Below, piece by piece: positions 34,226-45,513 of a stretch of DNA of 64,000 nucleotides. The number at the start of each line of letters is the position of its first letter. Positions within the stretch are counted from its first letter, which is position 1. The stretch is from Periplaneta americana (Eukaryota > Arthropoda > Insecta > Blattodea > Blattidae), in assembly GCF_040183065.1 (NCBI RefSeq), contig NC_091130.1, positions 127,511,914 to 127,575,913 on the forward strand, in the 5' to 3' direction. The position numbers and the translations under genes are program-made. Under the pieces are notes generated by a model. The model did not search any database, was not told where the DNA came from, and saw only the letters and a list, made by a program, of their open reading frames with translations.

Positions 34226-35008
34226 TATATAATATTTTTAGCTTTGGTACAATCATTAATACAATATGGTATAATAAATGGGGTGGAGTAGAATAATCTC
34301 TACTTAATCCATTAATTTTATTACACAGAAGATTAATAAAAATTTGTCTGACCAAAAATATGGATTACCCAACAAATTTAATTTACAAGATTTTAATGTA
34401 TTGCCTATTGAAGAAATTTATAAAAATAATTTACTAACTTACTACCACAGAAATCAAATAAAACATAAATCTAATTGACATAAATATCGTACTCGAAGAC
34501 AAAAGTCTACTTTCCCATTAATTGAGCTTAAATGTCATACAAGTGCAGCTCTTATACATGGTGCTAGTTTCGGCCCAAGACTTTATAATAAAATTACAAA
34601 CCATTTTCCAAATTTGAAATATTTTAAAATTGAAGCTTTTAAAAAAGAAATTTGTAAAATTATCCATGATATATAATATTAACAAAACTATTTTTTTACC
34701 TTTTATTTCTGTCGACTATATTCATGTTTTTATTGAATATCACTGGCTTCTGTCGGATTGTCAATTTATATTAAATGTGTATTTTTCTCTCTTTTTCTCT
34801 TTCTTCTTTATTCTTGCTCTTGTGTTGTATTTATTGGTTTGAATTAAGTTACTTACTGTATTTAGTAAACTGTCCTTGTAAATATTATGTTATATTATTG
34901 ACTAAGATCACACGAGCCTGGCTCTTACGGTAGTGGCTAGAAACATTTTTGTTTTATCATTTTAATTTGTACTCACTAGCTAGCTAGTTAAATAAATAAA
35001 TAAATAAA
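34226..35008 (+). mobile_element. LINE relic: post-RT region, C-terminus and 3' end (family 5)
   Basis: After the Helitron end, plus-strand frames read NKWGGVE, LILLHRRLIKICLTK and FNVLPIEEIYKNNLLTYYHR. They continue to HTSAALIHGASFGPRLYNKI before a stop at 34674. This order (WGG, QR/HR-I-I, then an N-LP-like block) is the C-terminal part of CR1/Jockey-like LINEs. The 3' UTR ends with (AAAT)n at 34992-35008. It has several frame changes. Confidence 0.75.
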
Positions 35009-35334
35009 ATAAATATAAGTAATGTAAAAAAATTGACAATTTCAATTTATTGGTCAGTGACACCAAAGAATATATGCGTTTTTCCATGCCCTGAAGCGAG
35101 TTTTTCTCGCCTGATGTGTATGTACCCCACTCCGAGACGACGAAAGATCAAGGTTAATAAAGGCCGTGTTTTTCAGACTAAGAAAGTATTTACTCTGTCC
35201 GAATAGTTCAAACAAAATTCCCTCAATGAGACTCCACAATTGCTGCATTTCTTGCAAAATATTCACTATACATTTAGAATTTTTATATATCTTGATTATA
35301 CAACTTTTAACACTATATCACTTCATAATATATA
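35009..35334. other. No gene recognised
   Basis: Short spacer; nothing identified. Confidence 0.5.
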
Positions 35335-36358
35335 CTGTATTTACTTTCACGTGTTAAAATTAGGTATCTTGTTGTGGACTAGTTTCAACCTGTTGTAGGT
35401 TACCTTCAGAACTGGTTGTTACTGGTTTTTGCGCCTTCTGATTGTGCTTCCTGTGGGAGTGTGTTTGTGTAGTGAAATATGGAGTCAAATAGACAACATA
35501 ATAAGAAAGACAAAAAAGAATTATAGAAAAGCAATACAACACAAACACAAGAACACAACTTACGGAAACAAAAACACACAAAATTGCAGCCTCACTCAAT
35601 AAATTAAATTATAACATCGCATACAGAATAAAAAACACTCTACAAAAGCATCTCAACAACACAAACAAACAAATATAACCACACAGGCAAATACAAACTC
35701 AAATGCAACACCTGCAACAACTTCTACATAGGACAGACAGGCAGGTCATTTCAAACACGTTACAAAGAACACATCACAGCCATAACAAAATCACAAAACA
35801 CTTCCACATACGCAGAACATATTAAAAATGCAAGCCACGCCTACTGCAACATAAATACAGACATGGAAATTCTACACATTGAACCAAGAAACTAGGAACT
35901 AAACACATTCGAACAATACGAAATATACAGACACACAAAAACAAGCCCTGATGATATTTTCAACACACAACTCAATTTCAGAACACACACACTATTTGAC
36001 TCCACATTACACTACACGAACACACCCACACAAGAAGCACAATCAGAAGGCGCGAAAACTAGTAATAATCAGTTTCACAGAGTTCGTGTGCACTCAATGT
36101 TTGTTGCTTGACGGTTGCCAGTCCACTTTGAGGTGTGTGGATATAGAGAGAAAAATTGGATCGTTGTCTAACAGAGTCCCCGGGTAGCTCAGTTGGTAGA
36201 GCGTTGGTACGTTTAACCAAAGGTCCCGGGTTCGATACCCGGCTCCGGAACAATTTTTCCCTCGAAATTATTCAGTTCTGAAGATAACCTACAACAGGTT
36301 TAAACTATTCAACAACAAGGTACCTAATTTTAACACGTGAAAGTAAATACAGTATATA
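35335..36358 (+). mobile_element. Penelope-like element with GIY-YIG endonuclease and inverted end copy
   Basis: The plus strand encodes a GIY-YIG nuclease: KCNTCNNFYIGQTGRSFQTR, then RYKEHI and MEILHIEPRN, with an in-frame TAG soon after. GIY-YIG after RT is specific to Penelope-like elements. The left 160 bases (35335-35493) are an inverted copy of the 3' end (35991-36069 plus 36278-36358), like the inverted partial 'pLTR' of this group. A tRNA-like repeat splits the right copy. RT is absent; the element is truncated and dead. Confidence 0.8.
36075..36272 (+). repeat. tRNA-like repeat inside the Penelope 3' arm
   Basis: Same family as the 10.5-kb dimer: a leader (GTGTGCACTC...TGCTTGACGGTTG), the A box TAGCTCAGTTGGTAGAGCG, anticodon stem-loop TTGGT-ACGTTTA-ACCAA, and B box GGTTCGATACC. 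AACAATTTTTCCCTCGAAA and ATTATT close it. CAGTT occurs at both borders. The inverted Penelope arm at 35.4 kb shows the same place without the insert. Confidence 0.8.
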
Positions 36359-36480
36359 TTCCGAAATACAATCTTTAATTTCTCAACCGACAAGACATCA
36401 CGTATGTCTTCTCAGAAAATATTGTTTCACTTTCGTGTCATCTTTACTATTACAAAAAATAGTGAATTATGACCAAGTTG

Positions 36481-36715
36481 GATCACCGCAATGGAGTAAC
36501 GGTTAGCACGTCTGACGTGAAAACGAGTGGGTCCGGGTTCAATTCCTGGTTGAGGTTTTTTCCGGGGTTTTCTATCAACCCATTCACAGCAAATTCTGCG
36601 TAACTTTCGGCGTTGGACCCTGGATTCATTTCCTTAGCATTATAACCTTCATCTCACTCAGACGATCGGTAATCTAGTAGTTGTTAAAGCGTCGTAAAAT
36701 AACCAACTAAACAAC
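36481..36715 (+). repeat. tRNA-derived SINE with 12-bp target duplication
   Basis: The 5' head has an A-box-like segment (ATGGAGTAACGGTTAGCACG) and a B box GGGTTCAATTCC. The body includes TTTTTTCCGGGGTTTTCTAT and CATCTCACTCAGACGATCGG, and the 3' end reads AAAGCGTCGTAAAATAACCA, a sequence I associate with very widespread arthropod SINEs. ATGACCAAGTTG lies at 36469-36480 and 36716-36727. Confidence 0.9.
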
Positions 36716-36839
36716 ATGACCAAGTTGCACTAAGTTTTCACGTATGAGCCATTCTGAAATACGGACTGGAATTTATTCTATAGAATGTGTTGGTAAGGTT
36801 TCTCTCGAAGTTATTCCGTCTCCTTTCATTATATAACTT

Positions 36840-36922
36840 TTAATAATAATAATAATGATAATAATAATATAATAATAATAATAATAATAATAATAAAATA
36901 ATAATAATAATAATAATAATGA
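36840..36922. repeat. Imperfect (TAA)n microsatellite
   Basis: TAA units with scattered TGA and AAA interruptions, at the 3' side of the reverse-strand LINE. Confidence 0.9.
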
Positions 36923-36937
36923 TAATACTTCATTACT

Positions 36938-37757
36938 TAGTTACTTAATGGCTTTTAAGGAACCCGGAAGTTCATTGCCGCCCTCACATAAGCCCGCCAT
37001 CGGTCCCTATCCTGAGCAAGATTAATCCAGTCTCTATCATCATATCCCACCTCCCTCAAATCCATTTTAATATTATCTTCCCATCTACATCTCGGCCTTC
37101 CCAAAGATCTTCTTTCCTCCAGTCTCCCAGCTAACATTCTATATGCATTTCTGGATTCGCCCATACTTGCTACATGCCCTGCCCATCTCAAACGTCTGGA
37201 TTTAATGTTCCTAATTATGTCAGGTGAAGAATACAATGCGTGCAGTTCTGTGTTGTGTAACTTTCTCTATTCTCCTGTAACTTCATCCCTCTTAGCCCCA
37301 AATATTTTCCTAAGCACCTTATTCTCAAACACCCTTAACCTATGTTCCTCTCTCAAAGTGAAAGTCCAAGTTTCACAACCATAAAGAACAACCGGTAATA
37401 TAACTGTTTTATAAATTCTAACTTTAAAATTTCTTGACAGCATAATGGATGATAAAACTTCTCAACCGAATAATAACAGACATTTCCCATATTTATCCTG
37501 TGTTTAATTTCCTCTCGAGTATAATTTATATTTGTTACTGTTGCTCCCAGGTATTTGAATTTTTCCACCTCTTCAAAGGGTAAATTTCCAATTTTTATAT
37601 ATCCATTTCGTACAATATTCTGGTCACGAGACATAATCATATACTTTGTCTTTTCGGAATTTACTTCCAAACCTATCTCTTTACTTGCTTCAAGTAAAAT
37701 TCCCATGTTTTCCCTAATCGTTTGTGGATTTTCTCCTAACATATTCACGTCATAATA
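36938..37757 (-). mobile_element. LINE relic (family 2), RT end and C-terminal domain
   Basis: The minus strand encodes NMLGENPQTIRENMGILLEA, just after the YADD site, then KTKYMIMSRDQNIVRNG. After a frameshift come ENKVLRKIFGAKRDEV, HALYSSPDIIRNIKSRRLRW and a C-terminus ending AYVRAAMNFRVP. The C-terminal part with RWAGHVASMGESRNAYRML is the most repeated block of this family in the window. The truncated 5' edge abuts a (TAA)n tract at 37758-37802. Confidence 0.9.
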
Positions 37758-37759
37758 AT

Positions 37760-37802
<43 letters not shown>
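37758..37802. repeat. (TAA)n microsatellite
   Basis: About 14 units, immediately next to the truncated end of the LINE. Confidence 0.9.
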
Positions 37803-37804
<2 letters not shown>

Positions 37805-38562
37805 CTTCTTCTTCTTTATTTCATAAGGCCAATATCCGTTCTTTGAACCACACTTATACAGACCTATGGCCCTGTCACACAACAGCCTACCCTAACCTCA
37901 CTTTGAAAGAAGATAATTTACTTGAAAAACATTTTAAAATCCCAGTTTCTCTTTAAGTTCCTTCAGCCGAGTACTCAAAATAAACAGGGATATATAATGC
38001 CAATAAATTCTGCCGATAGTGTTTTATAAGTTTACATAGCGATAAGTAGAATATTTATTTGCGAAAGTATTATCTAACTTACAAAGAGCGTACAAGTGGC
38101 AAGTTGAAGTCGTCCTCGGTAGTAAGCGACATGATTAACAATGAACAAAAGATTCAAATGTAATCACAGGACTGCAGCTCATATATGCTTTTCTGTTTCA
38201 CAATTTTTATTCCAAGATCGTAGTCTTCCTTTTTTAATACAAGTCGAACTTTAATGCCTACGACTCCTCCACACATACACAAGAAATGTGATTTATTGGT
38301 CTCACATCCTAGCAGTTCATAAAAAACGTGGTTTTTCAACACATTCACCAATGTTTTGTATTGGTTGGACTCATACCGGAAAAATTATTATTATTTTTTT
38401 TTTTTGTTAAGCTTCTCACTACACTGTATACACTGTATCTTATTTAATAACATAATTTGGTGATGAATGTTATGAAGCTTTTATTAGTTTTCGGAGAAGG
38501 AAGATGGAAAAGCATTCTGCACTGCGTTCACTAATTATTATTGATAATTGATTAACTGGTGA
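37803..38562. other. No gene recognised
   Basis: No supported frame; a T run of about 13 near 38394 only. Confidence 0.5.
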
Positions 38563-39060
38563 ACTTACTCGTGTTAATTATGTAAGCATGTGTGGCTTAC
38601 AGCTGTTTCGGTGTTACTTGACACCATGATCACAGCCTTCTGGGTCTTGGCGTCATTTCGACATATCTGCTTGTTGTGTGGGTGTGTTCGTGTGATGAAG
38701 AGTTTAGTCAAATAGTGTGTGTGTGTTCTGAAATTTATCTGTGTGTTGAGAATTTGATTAGGGTGTGTTTTGGTGTGCCTGTATATTTCATGATGTTCTA
38801 GTGTGTTGAGTTTTTGGTTTTTGGGTTGTATGTGTAGGATTTCCATGTCTGTATTTATGTTATTGTATGTATGGTTGGCATTAGTTATGTGTTTGGCATA
38901 TGTAGATGTGTTGTGTCCTCTGGTTATTGCTTTGATATGTTCTTTGCAGTGGCGTATACTGGTTAAGGGGTTTGGGCTACCACTGACCCTATTATTACAC
39001 AAAATATATTTTAAAATCCCTATAATAAAATTCCTTACATATTTATGTGAATTCCAGACG

Positions 39061-39600
39061 TCATGATTGGGACGAAAATACGTTGATGACTTCGTCCTTG
39101 AAATTACAGTTGGGCCACTTGCAAAGTTTCTGTAGAAATGACTTTTCAATGGATATTAGTGCCAAGCCGGATAAACGTTCTTGTGTATGAGTTGATCTAC
39201 AGTAGGATTTTATTCTCTTCAACGCAGAAAATGTTCTTTCTACTGATGCTGACGTAGCTGGTATTGTCACGATTAATGTTGCCAATTTAAGGACTTCAGG
39301 AATAACTTGGTTCAGCTGGTTTTCATATATGGCAGATAATATTTCATGGATAGGTTTGTTCGAAAAATCAAAGACTTCTGCTGAATATATTACACTTAAT
39401 TCATTTTTCAAACGCACTTGATCAAAGTGACTGTTATAGGACTGAAATAATTTGTTTAGTGCCTCATTCGGGAAGTTTTCTCTATAAGCAGAAAATTTTT
39501 GAGAATCTAGAAGATGTGTGAACTGAAGCTTTCCATAATCAGAAAATCTGTCAGTAATTTCCATGTGCATACGATCTAGTATGCTGTAGTACAGCTACCT
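39061..39600 (-). pseudogene. hAT transposase C-terminal dimerisation domain
   Basis: The frame reads YSILDRMHMEITDRFSD, then LKLATLIVTIPATSASVERT and FSALKRIKSYCRSTHTQERL. The ATSASVERTFSALKRIK block is the hATC dimerisation region shared by hAT transposases, especially those related to the ZMYM1-like group. The frame from 39570 to 39061 is uninterrupted, unlike most relics here, which fits a fairly young copy. The catalytic middle is deleted. Confidence 0.9.
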
Positions 39601-39639
39601 GTATTTCAATTCATCATCTCCTTTTCTTCGCTTTAATGG

Positions 39640-39791
39640 TGGTTCCATTGTATTGGCTGAAGAATTTCCATTTTCACAATTTCAACTTTCTCGTTGTATG
39701 TACGACGGTTAAAAGGCACTTTTAATAAACCTTCTATTACACAGTCATTTTCAACACAAACCTCTCCAGAAACTTGTTCTGCCATATTTTT
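39640..39791 (-). pseudogene. hAT transposase N-terminal remnant
   Basis: ATG at 39791 (minus) opens MAEQVSGEVCVENDC, then VIEGLLKVPFNRRTYNEKVE, similar in style to the start of ZMYM1-like hAT transposases (a 'PF..L.F.EK' segment). The frame then stops; about a kilobase or more of coding sequence between this and the C-terminal domain is missing. Start choice rests on the first ATG only. Confidence 0.55.
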
Positions 39792-40536
39792 CACAATATC
39801 ACTTAATTGGGAAATTAAAAACTTAATAATTCACAATTAATATAACTCTTAGACACTCGAACAAATCACACATTTAAAATAATGCACTGCAAGAACACAA
39901 TCACATTCAATTGCTAGCGTACTAAGCGTATTGCTGCTTCGCGCCTGCGAAGAAACCGATCACGAGAGCGGTAACTCGCCCGGCCTACAGTGCACGATGG
40001 AAACAGAAGGGAGCGGGGGGGGGGACGGGCAGTTGTGCGAAGGACAGCGTGAGCGAAACGGTCACAGGCTACCTCACGTAGCAAGCGGTTTCTCCAGCGA
40101 TGCCGCCTTGACAACTTGTTTCTTTTCGAGAGCAGAGAGCGCATATAAATCTAACAATTACTTTCATTTTAATTACTATGGTAAAACTAATAATACAAAA
40201 TTATTACATTATGTTATATTATAAACTTTTTCTTTTGTAATTTCCTTGGGCTACCGCCGGTAGCCCCGGTAGTCCGCAAAATACGCCCCTGGTTCTTTGT
40301 ATCGAGTTTGGAATGATCTGCCTGTCTGTCCAATGTAGAAACTGTCGCAACTATTGCATGTGAGTTTGTATACGCCTGTGTGGTTGTATTTATTTGTTTG
40401 TGTTGTTTGTGTGTTGAGATGTCTTTGTAGTGTGTTTTCTGTTCTGTATGCTATGTTGTATTTCTGTTTTCTGAAGGAGGATGCGATCTTATGTGTGTTT
40501 TTGTTTTCGTATGTTAGTGTGATGTATTTCTTGAAT

Positions 40537-40994
40537 GAATTACTATTGATCTCTTATGCGTACTGGATCCCCTTGGAAGAAGATGGCACTAAATTAAAAT
40601 AAAAAATAACTCTATAGATGGAGTGGATTTATAAACCAGAGATATCACAGAAATAAATTTATGAAGATCCGTAATATAATTGTCACCAGTTCTAAATACC
40701 GCCTCATACGTCATGACAAACGAGTGTCTCCCAACTAGCTGCGGTAGTTCGTAATACGTGAGTCAATTTTTATTTATCCTTTCTTCCATCTCGTATCATA
40801 TAAGTTCTTACAGCATCCTCTATCATTTTTATGTAATTAAATTATGTGAAATGAAAGAAACGCAAGATGAAGTACAGTGTTAGTGGAATGAAATTTCTAA
40901 AAATAAAGTTGAAGAAAATAAGATAATCAAGCGAAAAATGCTTCTCCTCGGATCTTATCCACTACGACTATCACAATAGTCAACACAGGAGAGT
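40537..40994. other. No gene recognised
   Basis: AT-rich spacer; no repeat partner seen. Confidence 0.5.
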
Positions 40995-41137
40995 CGACCT
41001 GGGTGTCGCAGTCGGTAGAGAGCTGGACTTCTGTGCCCGAGGTTGCGGGTTCGATTCCAGTCCAGATTGATGGCATTTAAATGTGCTTAAATGCGACAGT
41101 AGATGTCAGTAGATTTACTGGTATGTAAAAAAAAACT
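40995..41137 (+). repeat. tRNA-derived SINE
   Basis: The head has an A-box-like GTGTCGCAGTCGGTAGAG and the B box GGTTCGATTCC. The body TGGCATTTAAATGTGCTTAA and the end GTCAGTAGATTTACTGGTAT are typical of a SINE family common in insects (from memory). The final part (AAAACTCC) is truncated. No duplication was identified. Confidence 0.8.
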
Positions 41138-41146
41138 CCTTTTATT

Positions 41147-41600
41147 CTTCTTCTTCTTCTGCCAATACACAGTTTTGGGTTGTTTCCCGTCTGTGAACTT
41201 ACAAATGGAATTGGTCCGTCCAACGTCGGTGAAGTAGGCCTATGCCTAAATCTCTTCGTCCTCGTGGATGGTAATACAATATTCTCTTTGGTAAACGATG
41301 TACAGGCATCCTAAGAAGGTGGTTTCTCCATTTACGTCGATAATGTTGGACGTCTACGGCTATCTCCTCAACTTCTCACTGATTTCTTACGTCTTCGCTC
41401 CTAATGCGGTCCCGCAAGGTAACACCTATCAGTGATCGTAGAAATCTCATTTGTGATGCGTTGATTCTATTTATTTCCTTTTTTCGCAGTGTCCAACATT
41501 CACTGACATATAACAGAGCTGGTTTTGATATTATATTGTGAAATCGGATTTGGACCTCTTTTCGCATTTGTTTTCCAAAGTTCCTTCTTAAGATACCATT
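41147..41600 (-). mobile_element. LINE relic, C-terminal fragment (relative of family 3)
   Basis: The minus strand encodes YVSECWTLRKKEINRINASQ and MRFLRSLIGVTLRDRIRSED, the post-RT block also seen (diverged) at 24.5 and 44.7 kb. After a frameshift the R-H-L-R-M-P and PRGRRDLG remnants of the C-terminus follow. (GAA)n on this strand at the 3' end acts as tail. Confidence 0.8.
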
Positions 41601-41621
41601 TAATTAATTATATTTCAATAT

Positions 41622-42064
41622 ATTTTATGCTCGACCATGCCGAAATGTAGTAATTATACACCTGGTAGCAGCCCTTTAAAGGACCTCATTAAAGTACACC
41701 TATTCATTAAAGTTCAGGTGTTCCACCAATCAGAAAATACCATTGTAGCAATATGAAAGCGCAAGTATCGATTATTCTCGGATCTGCAATCGAAAGACAA
41801 CTAGCGCGAGACATTTCTTCTCGGAAAAATCAATACTTTCGCGTCTGCGCACATCTCACAATTTACGAGGTATTGCACAAGGTCAGTTCCGCTCCTCAGT
41901 CAGATAAGAATAACATGAATAGTTATGAATAATTTCAAGTTAGAAATATGGTCGAGCATAAAAAGTCGTATGAAACTTGACTATAATGGTAATTAAGACG
42001 CTCGTTTCATAAACATACTCGTGTCTTAATTACTACCATTATAGGCTCGTTGCATAATGTACTA
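41622..42064 (-). mobile_element. Two-module DNA element, family B, copy 1
   Basis: A body bounded by TTTTATGCTCGACCAT and its inverse (41622-41963) adjoins a hairpin made of GGTAATTAAGACGCTCG and its inverse (41964-42064). The hairpin ends with GGCTCGTTGCATAATGTAC. A second copy in opposite orientation is at 54.2 kb. No transposase frame. Confidence 0.75.
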
Positions 42065-42903
42065 TTTATTTACGCCTTTTTGATAATTATACAAAGAAAT
42101 ATGACTTCCTAAATATACAAAATCTGTCACTTATTCTATTATTTTGTTATCAACCATTATTTTTGCCCGTAGAAGGTTTCTGTCAAAAACTGCCACTACT
42201 TTTGTCAAAAAAAAAAAATCTTCTGCGGGTTAAAATTTCGGTACACCGGCGACGCTGATTAACCTCGATAGTTACCAGACACGATGTTTTGCCTTTCTTT
42301 TTTTATTTGCTTCAAGATCGTTGTGCTCATTGTATAAGTACAGGACGAATCTACTGGAAAAAAATGTTCTGATTGTTCATATGTGAATTCATTATTTCTT
42401 CCATCATCAGTCCAGTTTTTTAGTTACCGTACTGTATGCGTACCTAACAATAGTGGAGGGAAAACTGCAACAGAACTCGTTATTAGGAAATGAAGTTTGT
42501 TACCGTGATTACCGATCCTTCAACAAAGGAACGATCTTGCACTTGCTACTCATATTTAAGTTACCTTAAGAGTCAGATTTGTCATTTGAAATTTGGTAAA
42601 AACGGCGAAGTTGGTAAGCTTGTTTGGCTCAACGGTGATGCCTATAGCAGATTCTGTGATTTCAAAAAGAGAAAACCTTATTTGTCTTATCAGTAAATCC
42701 ACGTTCTAACTGACCTTGCTCCTTATCATGACAGCCTCTGCATGATGGATATAGCAGAATTGGCTAAACGTTACTCTTGTACGTACATGACTGAACAAAG
42801 AACAGAGATAAATATGAATAGTAGAACTAATACGTGTAACATCCCTTCAAGTAGCGACTCTCTTAAATTGTGAAGGTTATTCAGCAGCGGTGAGATGACA
42901 ACC
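42065..42903. other. No gene recognised
   Basis: A 68-codon frame at 42490-42696 has no motif I know, and its surroundings give no exon structure. Nothing else identified. Confidence 0.45.
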
Positions 42904-43181
42904 TGGGGTGACCAGACGTCCTCTTTTGTCCGGACATGTCCTCCTTTTTAGACCTTTGTCCGGAGTCCGGGCGAATTTTAAAAAAAATCAAGAAATGTCC
43001 TCCTTTTCGTAACTTGCATGCCTAATATTTTGAAATTATCTGATTTGACGCCTTTCTCATGTAATTTGCCTGTAGGAGGCAGCAGCAACGACGGAATATA
43101 CTCTTTGCCAACGATCATAACTCTCTTTGCTCCTATTTCTTATTGTCGTTGCTTTCATACATGTAGCTAACTGTAAAATCA

Positions 43182-43918
43182 TTTTGTGCGAGATCGTGCG
43201 TATTTGCTTGGTTTCCGCACAAAACCAATCCGCGGAAAGTCTAAAATTCCACATTCAGTATTCCCAACCTAACACACACAACAATTTCCCTCTTCTTACC
43301 GCTTAAGCGACATATTGATTTTACTGCTTTAGGCTTTTAACATATTATTTTTAGAGACGTTCAATATAGTAATAATTATAAATTGCAAACTTACCACTGC
43401 AATTTCACCTAAATTGCACTGTTAATTATTGTTTTTAAATATTTGCAAAAATTAAGTAAAGTCTACAACTCCACTAAAGTTACTGCATTCGTGATGCAAG
43501 TAACATTAAGGAAGCCGTGAAAAAATCAACAAGATTCCAGACTCATTACATAACCTTACCGTTTGTTTTAAGTTCGCATTTATAGACTGGGGGAAAAAAA
43601 GACAGACGTATATCACGGCCTGCTGGATTATAGTAAACACAGGAAACATTTCAAAGCAACAATGTCGAAGATAGATATTTTAGTTTTGCAAATTTGCCGT
43701 CATTGAACAGAAATCATGATGGAGATTTCATTGCAACCAATTAGAAATTCCTCTTTCAGGTATGTAATAAACGATCTTCGCACAAAATAATGTACGATAC
43801 ACGAACGGTATGTTTTCTTTCAATTCTCGGAAATTAAAAAAGCTCAACTACGTTTCGATTTTTCAAACTTTTCCTCGAACATGAAAACTTCAACATACCG
43901 CTCTTGTAACGCATATTA
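43182..43918 (-). mobile_element. Two-module DNA element, family A, copy 3
   Basis: Opposite orientation to the other copies, with the TTTTGTGCGAGATCG end on the left and the hairpin on the right. The 46.5-kb sequence AACTGTAAAATCATTATTAT shows the same flanks joined without the element, so the insertion point can be read. Confidence 0.8.
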
Positions 43919-43973
43919 CTATTATATTATTAAGTTTTGTCATAAGGAGACCTATCCCGTAATAAAATATATA

Positions 43974-44320
43974 ATAATAATAATCCGTGGCGCTACAGCC
44001 CACGAAGGACCAAGACCGACCAGCCGGCTGCTGGCCTCACGGCCACATGCCGAAGCAGAGGTGGACGATCATCAACCAGAATGGAGGTATCGTGTGGTTA
44101 GCACGATGAGCCCCCCAACCGTTATAGTTGGTTCTCGTAACCGGATTTCGCTACCTATCGTAGCTTCCAAGTGCATCACGATGCTGGATGGGCATCGGTC
44201 CCATACACTGGTCAAAGTTCATGAGAAAATTTCTTCCCCCATGAGGACTCGAACCAGTGCTCATTCCGTAACGCGAGTCCCAGGCAGGATGCCTTAGACC
44301 ACGACGCCACGGCGCGGGCC
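43974..44320 (-). repeat. tRNA-derived SINE with 13-bp target duplication
   Basis: On the minus strand the head has an A-box-like TGGCGTCGTGGTCTAAGGC and B box GGTTCGAGTCC. A body of about 250 bases ends in (ATT)n. AATAAAATATATA occurs at 43961-43973 and 44321-44333. The body includes AAATCCGGTTACGAGAACCA and CGTGGGCTGTAGCGCCACGG. It lies within the candidate decayed hAT. Confidence 0.9.
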
Positions 44321-44462
44321 AATAAAATATATATTGACATAATTTTAAGTATAATATATGCCTAAACATAAATCTAAATAGATATTATATCCTCTTTAAT
44401 AATTGAATCGATTATTTCGAAAAAGTAACATGTACAGTTCTGCGCAAACTACTTCAGTAGCA

Positions 44463-45354
44463 GTAGCATCATCATCATCATCATCATCATCCTTCACGAA
44501 TTAGGCCTCTGTAGACCTGTTTCGGCACCATCTAGCAGTCTTCTTAAAGGTCTTCCTGGTCTTCCTCTAAGTTTATATTGCATCATAATTTTTGGGATTC
44601 TTGAATTTTCCATTCTTCTTACATGATCTAGCCAATTGAACTTGTATCTGCTGATTTTTTCTTCTACTGATTCTACTTCTAATTGTTCTAAAATTTCTTC
44701 ATTCCTTTTTCGGTCTAAAAGAGTATATCCTGCTGTCCTGAAAAATTTCATTTCCGTTGCTTTGGTTCTGTTCATGTCATTTTTCTTTAATGTCCAAATC
44801 TCGCTTCCGTATAAAAGGGAGGGTAATGCTAGTGTATTATATATTTTTATTCTTGTAGCTTTTGTACTAATTGAGCTTTCAATGTATTGTAATTTTCTTG
44901 TTCACATCTTTTTCATTTTGATAAGATATTTCACAACCCAGATAAGTGAAATTTTGCACTTGTTCGAGGCATTGGTTATTGTGTATTATCTTACTTCTGA
45001 CTGGGTCTTGTCCTAAAAATGCAATTACTTTTGATTTTTGTGCTGAAATTTCCATCCCAAAATCTTTTAATATTTTATTTAATGTATACAATCCTCTTTG
45101 TAAATTATCCTCTGAATTGGAAATTATGACTTGATCATCGGCATAGAGTAAGGTATTTAATGTTAGAGCACTGGTTATTTTGATTCCTGATGTGTAGATT
45201 TGGTTCCATTTTAAAATAATTTCATTTATATAAATATTAAATAAAGTTGGTGATAGTGGACAACCTTGTCGAACTCCATGATTAACTAATTTTCTTTCGG
45301 ATATACAGTTATTTATTTTGACACTTATTTTGCTGTCTGTGTAGTTTTCTATTA
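44463..45354 (-). mobile_element. LINE, 5'-truncated, with YADD motif and 13-bp target duplication
   Basis: The minus strand begins in a region encoding GCPLSPTLFNIYINE-like text, then LLYADDQVII (catalytic YADD), KVIAFLGQDPVRSKII and QNFTYLGCEISYQNEKDVNK. After frame breaks come KATEMKFFRTAGYTLLDRKR and NWLDHVRRMENSRIPK. The tail is (ATG)n on this strand. TACTTCAGTAGCA lies at 44450-44462 and 45355-45367. Related to the 24.2-kb LINE by domain order and motif spelling. Confidence 0.9.
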
Positions 45355-45513
45355 TACTTCAGTAGCATTTAGTACATTAATCAAACTAAAAGTCCATTTT
45401 TATCCATTTCTATAGATGAAATAGCCTATGCGACTTATTTTATGATTTTTTAGTCCTTAACTTGTTCATTATTTTATATCCGCCTATCATAACAGGTGAC
45501 CATATAGGTCCGG

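Larger units (their letters stand above)
38947..40291 (-). mobile_element. hAT element, internally deleted, with perfect 8-bp target duplication
   Basis: GTTCTTTG occurs at 38939-38946 and 40292-40299. The termini are CAGTGGCGTAT and, inverted, CAGGGGCGTAT. The minus strand contains the start and the end of a hAT transposase but not the middle. A GC-rich block at 39940-40110, with a G run, lies upstream of the transposase start and may be its promoter. At 1.3 kb it is much shorter than autonomous relatives. Confidence 0.95.
38563..40536 (-). mobile_element. Penelope-like element split by a hAT insertion
   Basis: The minus strand carries a GIY-YIG nuclease in two exonic pieces. Bases 40300-40530 give YKLTCNSCDSFYIGQTGRSF, and 38574-38946 give KEHIKAITRGHNTSTYAKHI, then MEILHIQPKNQKLNTLEHHE and the C-terminus. 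The hAT element interrupts the frame in the RYKEH segment, and removing it with one target copy rejoins the frame exactly. RT is missing. The 3' end matches the fragment at 6.4 kb. Confidence 0.85.

Noticed and set aside
36182..36250. Functional tRNA gene
   Set aside because: A and B boxes are good, but the acceptor stem is imperfect, the anticodon loop lacks the usual T at position 33, and the same unit occurs in mobile copies.
42490..42696. 68-aa Cys-containing frame as a possible exon
   Set aside because: No recognisable motif, no repeated occurrence, and no splice context I can support.
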